Positions 7,767 to 15,905 of a stretch of DNA of 64,000 nucleotides are shown one piece after another. The notes under the pieces are model-generated. The model made no database searches, was not told the origin of the DNA, and saw only the letters and a list, made by a program, of their open reading frames with translations. The stretch lies in assembly GCA_030428255.1 (NCBI GenBank), contig JAUIBT010000002.1, forward strand, positions 62,001 to 126,000, written 5' to 3'. A program made the position numbers and the translations under genes. This stretch comes from Alphaproteobacteria bacterium. Lineage in GTDB: Bacteria; Pseudomonadota; Alphaproteobacteria; UBA7985; JAUIBT01. Positions within the stretch are counted from its first letter, which is position 1; each line of letters starts with the position of its first letter.

Positions 7767-9374
7767 ATGTCCAGCCAACTCACCTTGTCGCTTGAAGATC
7801 GCGTATCGCTGCGGCGCACCTTTGCCATTATCTCCCACCCCGATGCGGGAAAGACCACGCTGACCGAAAAGCTGTTGCTGTTCGGCGGCGCGATCCAGCA
7901 GGCGGGCGCGGTCAAGGCCAAGGGCGAGGCGCGCCGCGCCACCTCGGACTGGATGAAGGTGGAACAAGAGCGCGGTATCTCGGTCTCCTCATCGGTCATG
8001 ACCTATGACTACGACGGTATTACCTTCAACTTGCTGGATACGCCTGGCCACGGCGATTTCTCTGAAGACACCTACCGCACGCTGACCGCTGTGGACTCGG
8101 CTGTCATGGTGCTGGACGCCGCCAAGGGCATCGAGGCCCAGACCTTCAAGCTGTTCGAGGTCTGCCGCCTGCGGGACATGCCCATCACCACCTTCGTGAA
8201 CAAGCTGGACCGCGAGGCGCGCGACCCCTTCGATATCATCGACGAGGTGGAACAAAAGCTGGCGATCGACGTGACACCTGCCTCTTGGCCGATAGGCATG
8301 GGGCGACAGTTCAAGGGCGTGTATGATTTGATCAACGACCGCCTGATTTTGGTGGAAAACCACGCCAAAGGCCGCATTCCGCTGGAGGGCGCGGCTTGCG
8401 ATGGCGTTGACGATCCTAAGCTGGACGAACTGCTGGGCGAAGACGACGCCGCCACCTTGCGCGAGCAGGTCGAGATGGTGCGCGAACTGTGCCCGCCCTT
8501 CGAGCGCGAGGCCTATCTCAACGGCACGCTAACGCCGGTCTATTTCGGCTCAGCCATCAACAACTTTGGCGTTCGCGAGTTGCTGAACGGTATCGGGGCC
8601 AACGCGCCTGCGCCCAAGACCCAAACCAGCAAAGAGCGCCAAGTGCTGCCGACCGAAAAGAAGGTCTCGGGCTTCGTGTTCAAGATTCAGGCCAACATGG
8701 ACCCCAAGCACCGCGACCGCATCGCCTTTGTGCGCTTGTGTTCGGGCCACTTCAAAAAGGGCCATAAGCTGCTGCACGTGCGCAGCGGCAGGACCATGGC
8801 GGTCCACAATCCGACCCTGTTCCTGGCCCAAGATCGTGAGATCGCCGAAGACGCCTGGCCGGGCGATATCATCGGCATTCCCAACCACGGCCAATTGCGC
8901 ATCGGCGACACGCTGAGCGAGGGAGAGGCCCTGCGCTTTACCGGCATTCCCTCGTTCGCGCCCGAGCTGCTGCAAACCGTGCGTCCCGAAGATCCCTTGA
9001 AGGCCAAGCACTTGGGCAAGGCGCTGCAACAAATCGCAGAAGAGGGTGCCGCACGGGTGATCAAGCGCAACATTGGCTCAGATTGGATTGTCGGCGTGGT
9101 TGGCCCGCTGCAGTTTGAGATCTTGGCTGATCGCGTGCGCACCGAGTTCAACGTCGCAGCGCGCTTTGAGGCCTCGCCGCTGAACACCGCCCGCTGGGTT
9201 GAGTCCGACGACGCCAACGAGCTGAAGAAATTCTTGGACAAGAACAAGGCCGACATGGGCGAAGATCACGCGGGCGCGCCGGTCTTCTTGGTCCGCAATG
9301 GCTGGCACTTGAACAAGGCCCAGGACGACTACCCCAAGCTGCGCTTCTTGAAGACCAAAGAACAGCTTGATTAG
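7767..9374 (+). CDS. prfC: Peptide chain release factor 3 (RF3)
   Basis: This is a translational GTPase that recycles RF1/RF2 after peptide release. It is 535 residues, the normal length. The P-loop is SHPDAGKTTLTEK near residue 23, the switch region holds ERGISVSSSVM, G3 is LLDTPGHGDFSEDTYRTL and G4 is NKLDR. The insertion DCCKG-like AKGIEAQTFKLFEVC and the RF3-specific C-terminal VGVVGPLQFEIL follow. The start follows from the family's N terminus close to RRTFAIISHPD. It is monocistronic. Confidence 0.96.
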   Translation: MSSQLTLSLEDRVSLRRTFAIISHPDAGKTTLTEKLLLFGGAIQQAGAVKAKGEARRATSDWMKVEQERGISVSSSVMTYDYDGITFNLLDTPGHGDFSEDTYRTLTAVDSAVMVLDAAKGIEAQTFKLFEVCRLRDMPITTFVNKLDREARDPFDIIDEVEQKLAIDVTPASWPIGMGRQFKGVYDLINDRLILVENHAKGRIPLEGAACDGVDDPKLDELLGEDDAATLREQVEMVRELCPPFEREAYLNGTLTPVYFGSAINNFGVRELLNGIGANAPAPKTQTSKERQVLPTEKKVSGFVFKIQANMDPKHRDRIAFVRLCSGHFKKGHKLLHVRSGRTMAVHNPTLFLAQDREIAEDAWPGDIIGIPNHGQLRIGDTLSEGEALRFTGIPSFAPELLQTVRPEDPLKAKHLGKALQQIAEEGAARVIKRNIGSDWIVGVVGPLQFEILADRVRTEFNVAARFEASPLNTARWVESDDANELKKFLDKNKADMGEDHAGAPVFLVRNGWHLNKAQDDYPKLRFLKTKEQLD

Positions 9375-9420
9375 CGGCGATTTAGCTGGCGATGGCGGGT
9401 CCGGCAAGGTCAGCCTCAGC

Positions 9421-9456
9421 CAGGGCACCTAGGGCAACCAGGGCAACCAGGGCAAC
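9421..9456. repeat. 9-bp tandem repeat, 4 copies
   Basis: CAGGGCACC is followed by TAGGGCAAC and two perfect CAGGGCAAC units. It sits between the convergent ends of prfC (stop at 9374) and the minus-strand methyltransferase (stop at 9474). Confidence 0.8.
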
Positions 9457-9473
9457 CGCTCGCGGTTTTGGTC

Positions 9474-10358
9474 TTAGGCAGTCTTTTCCGCCACGATATG
9501 CAGATTTCGATTGTCCAATGTCCGGCGGATATGGGTAAAGCCCCAGCTATGCAGCCAGTGAGCCACCTCGTCGAAGCGATGCAAGTCGTTGATGCGTGGA
9601 GAGATGGCGTCAAAATAGCCGTGGATCAGCTCCTCTGGGTAAAAGCGCCGTAAATAGCTGACCTTTTCTTCAAAGCTCATGTCTTGTGTAGCGCGTCGGT
9701 GCTTCACGTAGGTATTGATTTCGCCGTATTCGCTCGGCGTGTTGGGCTCACCATAGATCATCAAGAACAAGCGCGCCCCAGGAGCGACGCAATCGGCGAC
9801 GTGTTTGGTGGCCAATTTGGTGTTGCCGGTGTGGTGGGTCACGCCATAGCACCATACCAGATCGAATTCGGGTTCGAGCGGAACCGGCTCCAGCAAGTCG
9901 GCGCGCAGGGCGCGGAAGCGCTCGTGGTCGCCCAACAGGCGCTCCAAATTCGCGATGCCGCTGGCAGACTGATCGACCGCCGTCACGTCAGCGCCCAGGT
10001 GATGCAGCACAAAACTCCAACGCCCCATGCCGCAGCCGGCATCCAGCACCTTCTTGCCCTCGAACCAATGTCTTGGCTTGCCAGAGTAGGTCTCCATCAG
10101 CGACACCATCTGGTTTTCAAAGGCCGGATCACCAAGCAGCGCCAAACCCTCTTTGATTTCTTCCCATTGGTAGGAAAAGCTATCTTTAGTTTGGGTTTCA
10201 TCTGTTTGGGTTAGATCTCCGAGTGCGCGAGCGAGTTGGCTTTTGAGTTCGCGCACCTCAATCCTCAAATCACTGACTTCATCTTTCAAGAACTGCTGAA
10301 ATTCGCTCGTTTCTACAAAAGGCTTGTTCGTCTTGTTTAAGAATATTCTTCTGAACAT
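9474..10358 (-). CDS. Class I SAM-dependent methyltransferase
   Basis: This 294-residue protein has a Rossmann methyltransferase core. Motif I is VLDAGCGMGRW (about residues 103-113), followed by VTAVDQSASGI and the motif IV-like FDLVWCYGVTHHT. An N-terminal segment (about residues 18-50, rich in E, L, K, Q with heptad spacing) may be a coiled coil. The C-terminal NDLHRFDEVAHWLHSWGF is typical of methyltransferases found in surface-polysaccharide or methyltransferase-11/12 contexts. The substrate is unknown. The upstream flank is strongly AT-rich, unlike the rest of the window, so horizontal acquisition is plausible. The gene is not in an operon. Confidence 0.8.
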   Translation of the reverse strand: MFRRIFLNKTNKPFVETSEFQQFLKDEVSDLRIEVRELKSQLARALGDLTQTDETQTKDSFSYQWEEIKEGLALLGDPAFENQMVSLMETYSGKPRHWFEGKKVLDAGCGMGRWSFVLHHLGADVTAVDQSASGIANLERLLGDHERFRALRADLLEPVPLEPEFDLVWCYGVTHHTGNTKLATKHVADCVAPGARLFLMIYGEPNTPSEYGEINTYVKHRRATQDMSFEEKVSYLRRFYPEELIHGYFDAISPRINDLHRFDEVAHWLHSWGFTHIRRTLDNRNLHIVAEKTA

Positions 10359-10609
10359 AAAACAATTCTTATATTAATATAATTTAATCTCAAAATCAGC
10401 TCTAACAAAATAAAAACTCAACATCAAGTCTTCAAACGAAAAGACTGCCAAATTCAATTTTCGTTTTCTTATACTATTTACCGCCGTCACTCACTACAGT
10501 TGCTTTTGGTAAACACCGTGTTCGCCCCAGCGCCTGTCGCTGCGAACAGCGCAGGGCCCTTGGCCAGGCGACCATCTCAAGCCAGCCGCGGGCCTCGTGG
10601 CCTAGACCG
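10359..10609. other. AT-rich intergenic segment
   Basis: Positions 10360-10500 are clearly AT-rich (runs such as TTATATTAATATAATTTAAT), in contrast with the surrounding GC-rich sequence. I see no gene. It probably holds the methyltransferase promoter on the minus strand and may mark imported DNA. Confidence 0.6.
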
Positions 10610-11437
10610 CTAAGCCAGCCCTAATATCTGGCGTGCCTGCTGCCAGCTTGCGACAGGGCGTTGGTGGCGTTCGCAAATCTCTACCGCGCGGCGCACCAGG
10701 GCCGCGTTCGACGGCGCCAGAGTGTTGCGATCCAAGCGCACATTGTCTTCCAAGCCGGTTCTGGCGTGCCCACCGGCAGCGATCGCCCAGTCATTGACCG
10801 CGATTTGTTTGGCACCGATGCCCGCCGCGCACCAGGGCGCGTCTTTGCCAAACAGGCGATGTACCGTTCGAACATAGAAATCAAACACCTCCCGATCTGC
10901 GGGCATGGCGTTCTTAACCCCCATAACGAACTGCACATAGGGCGTGCCCGCTAACTGTCCCGCGTCGGCCATCTCCTTAGCCCGGAAGATATGGCTGAGG
11001 TCAAAGGCTTCGATTTCGGGTTTGACCTGGTACTTAAGCATCTCGGCCGAAAGCCAATCGACAAGCTCTGGCGGGTTTTCGTAGACCCGCGTTGGGAAAT
11101 TGTTCGAGCCAACCGAGAGCGAGGCCATGTCCGGGCGCAAAGGCAGCATGCCTCCGCGCTCTTTGCCCGCTCCGGAGCGGCCGCCGGTTGAAAACTGGAT
11201 GATCATCCCTGGGCAATGCTTGGCGATGCCCTCCTTCAGTGCGGCGAACTTCTGCGGGTCAGAGGTGGTGGTGCCATCATCGTTGCGCACATGGGCGTGC
11301 AGGATTGATGCGCCTGCTTCAAAGGCCTCGTGGGTCGACTCGATCTGCTCGCTAATCGTGATCGGCACCGCCGGATTGCTGGCCTTGGTCGGGACGCTGC
11401 CCGTAATGGCAACGCAGATAATGCAGGGTGTCGTCAT
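10610..11437 (-). CDS. BKACE-family beta-keto acid cleavage enzyme (DUF849)
   Basis: This 275-residue TIM-barrel enzyme resembles 3-keto-5-aminohexanoate cleavage enzyme, which uses acetyl-CoA to split a beta-keto acid into a CoA ester and acetoacetate. The metal-binding HxH is visible as ILHAHVR (His47, His49). Further family blocks are IQFSTGGRSG, MASLSVGSNNFPTRVYENPP and ARTGLEDNVRLDR near the C terminus. The last part carries the substrate-loop residues of the family. Its actual keto acid is unknown, since BKACE members range over many substrates. The neighbouring AraC gene is 139 bp upstream on the same strand and may control it. Confidence 0.88.
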   Translation of the reverse strand: MTTPCIICVAITGSVPTKASNPAVPITISEQIESTHEAFEAGASILHAHVRNDDGTTTSDPQKFAALKEGIAKHCPGMIIQFSTGGRSGAGKERGGMLPLRPDMASLSVGSNNFPTRVYENPPELVDWLSAEMLKYQVKPEIEAFDLSHIFRAKEMADAGQLAGTPYVQFVMGVKNAMPADREVFDFYVRTVHRLFGKDAPWCAAGIGAKQIAVNDWAIAAGGHARTGLEDNVRLDRNTLAPSNAALVRRAVEICERHQRPVASWQQARQILGLA

Positions 11438-11576
11438 GGGTCAGTCCTTGCTTGATGGGCCAAAAGAGCGCCCAAGCGGGTTTCTAGCCGTGGCACAATC
11501 TTGCCAACAGCCAGCTGAAGGCGCTCGCCTTGGCCCCTTTTTACCCCGGTCAGCCGTAACAATCGACCCGCTTTTT

Positions 11577-12491
11577 CTAAGACCCCGCGCGCTGGCTGCG
11601 ATAGTCGGAGGGCGATTGACCATAAAGCGCTCTGAAGGCGCGCGAAAAGGCGGCTGCGGATTGGTAGCCGTGAGCCAAGCCCACGCCCTCAACGCTGGCC
11701 GCCTGGTCTCGCAAGGCCTTGGCAGCGCGCATCAAGCGCAGACGTGCTGCGTACTCACCTGGCCCCTGGCCCAATCGGGTCTTAAAGGCCAAGGCCAAAG
11801 CCGAGCGCGACATGCCCGCGTGGCGTGCCAGATCCTCTAAGCTAGGACTGGCCGGGCTGCACTGATGGATGTAGTCCAAGCATCGACGCAGGCGCGGCTC
11901 GCGCAGGCCTGCCAAGAAGCCTTTTTCCTTCGTTTCTTGTTGCAGGTGGCTGCGCAGGATGGCCGCGAAAACAGCTTCTGCAAGGCGCGTTACGATGACC
12001 CCAAAGCCCGGTTGAGCCGCCTTCGACTCGCGGATCATGATCTGCAGCAAGGTCATCAAGGGCTCGACCCCCAGCGCTTGATCTGCCGACACCAGCAGGC
12101 GGTCCGGCAGTTCGCCGAACAAGGGGTGGTGGTCGCCGTGGCTGTAGTCGAAGTGGCCACAAATCAGCGTGCAGCGCTGGCCGCCGCCTTGGAAGACCGG
12201 CTGCCCCTTAAGGATGCGCCCCACCACGATCTGGCCAGGCTCGCCCGCGCGCCCCGGCTGATCGGCGATGTGATGCGCCCCACTGCGTGGATAGACCACC
12301 AGCTCGCCCGGTGACAGCCAGGCCTCTCCCGCCTCATCTTCGATCACGGCTTGTCCCGTGACCACCAGGTGAAATTGAGCAAAGCCCGTGTCCTTGACCT
12401 CCATGCCCCAGGGGGCCTGGAACTCCTTCATGAAATAGACCGCGGCATCAATATCGACCAGGCCCAAGGTATCGCTGAGTGCATCTTCCAT
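11577..12491 (-). CDS. AraC-family transcriptional regulator with cupin sensor
   Basis: This 304-residue regulator has an N-terminal AraC-type cupin (about residues 10-190; PRSGAHHIAD and LICGHFDYSHGDHHPLFGELP are the hallmark of the RCS/cupin_6 group). The C-terminal double helix-turn-helix holds SLEDLARHAGMSRSALALAFKTRLGQGPGEY and a second helix block GLAHGYQSAAAFSRAF ending with GQSPSDYR. It is transcribed divergently from the exported cupin gene across about 170 bp. The likely targets are itself, that cupin and the adjacent BKACE gene. The inducer is unknown. Confidence 0.9.
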   Translation of the reverse strand: MEDALSDTLGLVDIDAAVYFMKEFQAPWGMEVKDTGFAQFHLVVTGQAVIEDEAGEAWLSPGELVVYPRSGAHHIADQPGRAGEPGQIVVGRILKGQPVFQGGGQRCTLICGHFDYSHGDHHPLFGELPDRLLVSADQALGVEPLMTLLQIMIRESKAAQPGFGVIVTRLAEAVFAAILRSHLQQETKEKGFLAGLREPRLRRCLDYIHQCSPASPSLEDLARHAGMSRSALALAFKTRLGQGPGEYAARLRLMRAAKALRDQAASVEGVGLAHGYQSAAAFSRAFRALYGQSPSDYRSQRAGS

Positions 12492-12663
12492 GCAGGTAAT
12501 CTGGCTGATTACGTGCGCATCGTCTAGCGGTTTGGACTTTTGATCAAGAATCTTGGACGCCCTGGAATTCTCCGCCGGGGCTCGGTGTGACAGGTTGTGG
12601 ATGCAACACGGGAAGCCGCGCTTCCCTGCCTCAACGCCACATCGCTACGAAAGGCTCCACATC

Positions 12664-13089
12664 ATGAAGCACCTTCTGTTAACCACGCTTATTGCTTTGG
12701 CCGGTTTCGCCGGCATGGCCCAGGCCACCGACCCAATCGCCAATACTGTTTTAAAGGCCGCAGACCGCTCGTTCTTCGTCGCTGCGGACCCCATCCAATT
12801 CGCGATTGCCACGGGCGACCTGCAAGCCGGTCCGCAGGGCACCTTTGGCAAGTTTCCTGCCAATTTTGAGACCCCTTGGCACGTCCATAGTCACGCCTAT
12901 CAGGCCATTGTGATCGCCGGTGAGATGACCAACCCCTTTGAGGGCGAGGCCCACTCACCCGTGATGACCGCCGGTTCCTTCTGGTCGGTGGCAGCCGGAG
13001 CCAAGCACCGGACGGCCTGCGTGTCCGATACGCCTTGCGAGTTCTTCATGTACGCCAGCGAAGGCTTCGACTTTGAGGTTGTTGAGTAA
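12664..13089 (+). CDS. Exported cupin-fold protein (DUF4437-like)
   Basis: I begin this gene at ATG 12664, inside a longer frame, because a clean signal peptide follows (MKHLLLTTLIALAGFAGMAQA, cleaved near residue 20). The mature protein, about 120 residues, has a cupin-type metal site: PWHVHSHAYQAIVIAGEM and a second histidine near GAKHRTAC. Two cysteines (TACVSDTPCEF) could form a disulfide. It is a periplasmic small-molecule-binding or enzymatic cupin of unknown substrate. It is divergent from an AraC regulator. A stem-loop follows. Confidence 0.72.
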   Translation: MKHLLLTTLIALAGFAGMAQATDPIANTVLKAADRSFFVAADPIQFAIATGDLQAGPQGTFGKFPANFETPWHVHSHAYQAIVIAGEMTNPFEGEAHSPVMTAGSFWSVAAGAKHRTACVSDTPCEFFMYASEGFDFEVVE

Positions 13090-13111
13090 GGCGCTTCCAA
13101 GCGAAGCCAGC

Positions 13112-13138
13112 GACCGCAGCAGCAGCGCTCCTGCGGTC
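13112..13138 (+). terminator. Candidate terminator hairpin after the cupin gene
   Basis: A perfect 8-bp stem (GACCGCAG at 13112-13119 with CTGCGGTC at 13131-13138) with an 11-base loop lies 23 bp after the stop. No clear T-run follows, so function is uncertain. Confidence 0.45.
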
Positions 13139-13296
13139 CTGCATCTCTATGAGACGCCAGAGTATACGGATGCTCACTTGACCAAACAGCGGCCCTCGCC
13201 TTGGATTACCGGGCTGTCCGGCTTCAGTTTTTGACGCAAATTTTGCTTCAAAATTGTCGCCCAGAGGCCGCGCGCTTCAACCGTTAAGTCTGCTCT

Positions 13297-13590
13297 GTGA
13301 ACAAACGCTACGCCACCATCTATCGCCTGCAAGAAACGCTGTCGGACCTGGAAGAAGACCTGGGTTTGGGGGACCTTGGCGACCACGAGCGACGGGTATT
13401 TTTGGCCGCCGTTGGGGTGGCGGACAGCAACGACGCTTGCCAGACAAAGGACATTGTAGCCCACCGCCTGCTGCGCGGCATCTCGCGCCCTTCCATCTTC
13501 CGCGCCCTGAACAAGCTGTTAGAGCGCGGACTGCTGTCGCAAGAGCAGGAGAAGAAGGGCCACTATCGGATTGTCGCCGCGCCCCAATGA
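13297..13590 (+). CDS. Small winged-helix (MarR-like) DNA-binding protein
   Basis: This 97-residue protein begins at a GTG codon. Residues 30-92 read as a winged helix-turn-helix: ERRVFLAAVGVADSNDACQTKDIVAHRLL as the first helices, GISRPSIFRALNKLLERGLL as the recognition helix and the start of the wing, then KKGHYRIV. The protein has no effector domain. Homologues in alphaproteobacteria are annotated only as MarR-like or hypothetical. Its target is unknown, and the neighbours give no hint. Confidence 0.65.
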   Translation: MNKRYATIYRLQETLSDLEEDLGLGDLGDHERRVFLAAVGVADSNDACQTKDIVAHRLLRGISRPSIFRALNKLLERGLLSQEQEKKGHYRIVAAPQ

Positions 13591-13682
13591 GGAGGCATCG
13601 GCCAGGACAGGCCCGAAGATTAGCAGCATTTCAATGAGTTAGCGCGGACACCAGCGATTGCTCGGGCTTTGCGCTAGGCACC

Positions 13683-15419
13683 TCAGAAAATGTCGGGCTC
13701 GCGGGTCGCCCCGCCGAAGTCGCTGCGCAGAAAATCAAAATCACAGCCCTTGTCGGCCTGTTGAATGTGTTGGCTGAACATCCAACCAAAGCCACGCTCA
13801 AAGCGCGCTTCAGGCGGCTGCCAGCGCGCGCGCCGCACCGCCAACTCCGCCTCGCTCACCTCCAGCTCCAGCCGCCGCGCCGGGATATCCACCACGATCA
13901 TGTCCCCCGTCTCGACCAAGGCCAGCGGGCCGCCAATATAGGCTTCAGGCGCGATATGCAGCACGCAAGCGCCAAAGGCCGTGCCCGACATGCGCGCATC
14001 CGACAGCCGCAGCATGTCGCGATGCCCGTGTTTCAGCAGGGCTTGCGGCATGGGTATCATGCCCCACTCGGGCATGCCCGGCCCGCCCTGCGGCCCTGCG
14101 TTGCGCAGCACCAGCACGTGCTCTGGAGTCATGGGATAGTCCGGGTCCTCGATGATCGCCTTCATCTCGGGGTAGGAGTTGGCGACAATCGCCGGGCCAC
14201 GGTGCTGATAGAACTTCGGATCGCAGGCCGCGGGTTTGATCACCGCGCCATCGGGCGCCAAATTGCCCTTCAAGACCGCCAAAGAGCCTTCGTGATAGAC
14301 CGGATTGCTCAAAGGCCGGATCACGTCATCGTTGTAGCTGGTCGCGCCCGCCAACACCTGCTCCCAGGTCTCGCCCGAGACCGTCAGCGCCGAGCGATCC
14401 AGCTTATCCCCCAGCGCCTTCATCAGCGCCAAGAGCCCGCCCGCGTAATAGAAATCCTCCATCAAATAGCGGTCCCCAGAAGGGCGAATATTGGCGATCA
14501 CCGGGGTCGTGCGACCTATGCGGTCCAGATCATCCAGCTCCAGCGGGACGCCCGCGCGTCGGGCCATGGCGATCAGGTGGATGATGGCGTTGGTCGAGCA
14601 GCCCATGGCCATAGTGGTGGTCACAGCGTTCATAACCGCAGCGGGCGTCAGGATGTGATCGGGCGTCACATCCTGCCAGACCATCTCGACTATGCGCCAC
14701 CCGCAGGCCGCCGCCATACGCTGATGCGCCGAGTCCGCCGCCGGGATCGACGAGGCACCCGGCAGGCAGAGCCCCAAGGCGTCAGCAATCGCGGTCATGG
14801 TGCTGGCGGTGCCCATGGTCATGCAGTGGCCATAGGAGCGCGCAATCCCCGCCTCGACCCCATCCACATAGGCGTCATCAACGGTGCCCGCCCGGCGCTC
14901 GTCCCAGGCCTTGAAGGCGTCGGTGCCCGAGCCCAGCGTGCGCCCCGCGAAGTTGCCCCGCAGCATAGGCCCCGCAGGCAGATAGACGAAGGGCAGCCCC
15001 ATCGAGATGGCCCCCATCACCAGCCCCGGCGTGGTCTTATCGCAGCCGCCCATCAGCACAGCGCCATCCACGGGGTGCGAGCGCAGCAGCTCCTCGGTCT
15101 CCATGGCCAGCAAGTTGCGGTAGAGCATGGCGGTAGGTTTGACGAACTGCTCGGCCAACGACATGGCTGGCAGCTCAATCGGCCAGCCCCCGGCCTGCAA
15201 CACGCCGCGCTTGACCCAGTCGGCGCGCTCGCGCAGGTGTGCGTGGCAGGGGTTGATCTCTGACCAGGTGTTGATGATGGCAATGGCGGGCTTGCCCTGC
15301 CAGTCCGCACGGCTGATGCCCATTTGCAGCGCTCGGCTGCGATGCCCCAGCGAGCGCATGTCCTGCGGGGCCATCCAGCGCGCCGAGCGCAGGTCAGCGT
15401 AAGTTTTAGTTCGGGTCAT
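13683..15419 (-). CDS. Sugar-acid dehydratase, IlvD/EDD family (L-arabinonate dehydratase-like)
   Basis: This 578-residue Fe-S dehydratase converts an aldonate into its 2-keto-3-deoxy form. Three cysteines sit where the [2Fe-2S] cluster is bound in rhizobial L-arabinonate dehydratase: Cys58 (NPCHAH), Cys126 (GGCDKTTP) and Cys199 (GHCMTMGTAS). Lys128 follows in the Mg site. The C-terminal block LRNAGPQGGPGMPEWGM and SDARMSGTAFGACVLHIAPE is the sugar-acid subfamily version, unlike true IlvD. The substrate could be L-arabinonate, D-xylonate, D-fuconate or similar. It is a lone gene, with no sugar dehydrogenase or aldolase beside it. Confidence 0.88.
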   Translation of the reverse strand: MTRTKTYADLRSARWMAPQDMRSLGHRSRALQMGISRADWQGKPAIAIINTWSEINPCHAHLRERADWVKRGVLQAGGWPIELPAMSLAEQFVKPTAMLYRNLLAMETEELLRSHPVDGAVLMGGCDKTTPGLVMGAISMGLPFVYLPAGPMLRGNFAGRTLGSGTDAFKAWDERRAGTVDDAYVDGVEAGIARSYGHCMTMGTASTMTAIADALGLCLPGASSIPAADSAHQRMAAACGWRIVEMVWQDVTPDHILTPAAVMNAVTTTMAMGCSTNAIIHLIAMARRAGVPLELDDLDRIGRTTPVIANIRPSGDRYLMEDFYYAGGLLALMKALGDKLDRSALTVSGETWEQVLAGATSYNDDVIRPLSNPVYHEGSLAVLKGNLAPDGAVIKPAACDPKFYQHRGPAIVANSYPEMKAIIEDPDYPMTPEHVLVLRNAGPQGGPGMPEWGMIPMPQALLKHGHRDMLRLSDARMSGTAFGACVLHIAPEAYIGGPLALVETGDMIVVDIPARRLELEVSEAELAVRRARWQPPEARFERGFGWMFSQHIQQADKGCDFDFLRSDFGGATREPDIF

Positions 15420-15802
15420 GGGCGCGGGTCCTTCTGCTGGCGGAGCGGTTCCTACAGGCTAGAGCGCCTGGCCAGCAAGGCAAGCGCAGACCTGTGCCTT
15501 GCTTAACTAGGTCAAGACCTACGACGCACTGGACAGCCCAGCTCGCAAGCGAGGGTTTCGCTTCGTGCAGTGGCGAAAGCGACACCGTGCAACACCCCGC
15601 CTAAGCATCGCTTGGTCCTTCACCAGCTCCATAGCGTTGGGATGTCTTTCAATACCTGGCATAGAATTTCACCTGGCCTGCAGGTTCACCTCTCGTAGAC
15701 CGAACCGGCCCAACTCGACCGAAAAAGCATTGGCCCTGATACCTCATGAGTGCGTTTTCCACAGGGTTGGAACCGTAGGAACCCGTCGGGATCGCAATCT
15801 CT
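15420..15802. other. Gene-free stretch between dehydratase and PanB-like gene
   Basis: I find no supportable gene in this stretch. One 93-codon plus-strand frame lacks any family feature. The base composition is more mixed than in the neighbours. A CTAGAGCG motif occurs near 15460. Together with the 34-bp repeats that follow, the stretch may be a decayed insertion. Confidence 0.45.
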
Positions 15803-15904
15803 GTCACTATGCATGCAGGGGGAGGACAGCTTGCCGGTCACCATAGCATGTCAGGCGTCCCAGCAGGTGTGTCACCCTAGCATGTCAGGCGCCCCACTTG
15901 CACG
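15803..15904. repeat. 34-bp direct repeat, 3 copies
   Basis: Units begin exactly 34 bp apart at 15803, 15837 and 15871. The second and third share GTCACC(A/C)TAGCATGTCAGGCG and then (T/C)CCC. The first is degenerate (GTCACTATGCATGCAGG). The array abuts the stop codon of the PanB-like gene. Multiple short terminal repeats of this kind occur at the ends of IS21-type elements, so a mobile-element relic is possible. Confidence 0.75.
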
Positions 15905-15905
15905 C

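Noticed and set aside
13761-15263. 500-codon frame antisense to the sugar-acid dehydratase
   Set aside because: It is rich in His, Arg and Gln, typical of a GC-rich antisense frame. The opposite strand encodes a complete conserved enzyme.
15565-15846. 93-codon plus-strand frame as a possible gene or transposase remnant
   Set aside because: The composition is random-looking, no motif is recognisable, and it runs into the 34-bp repeats.
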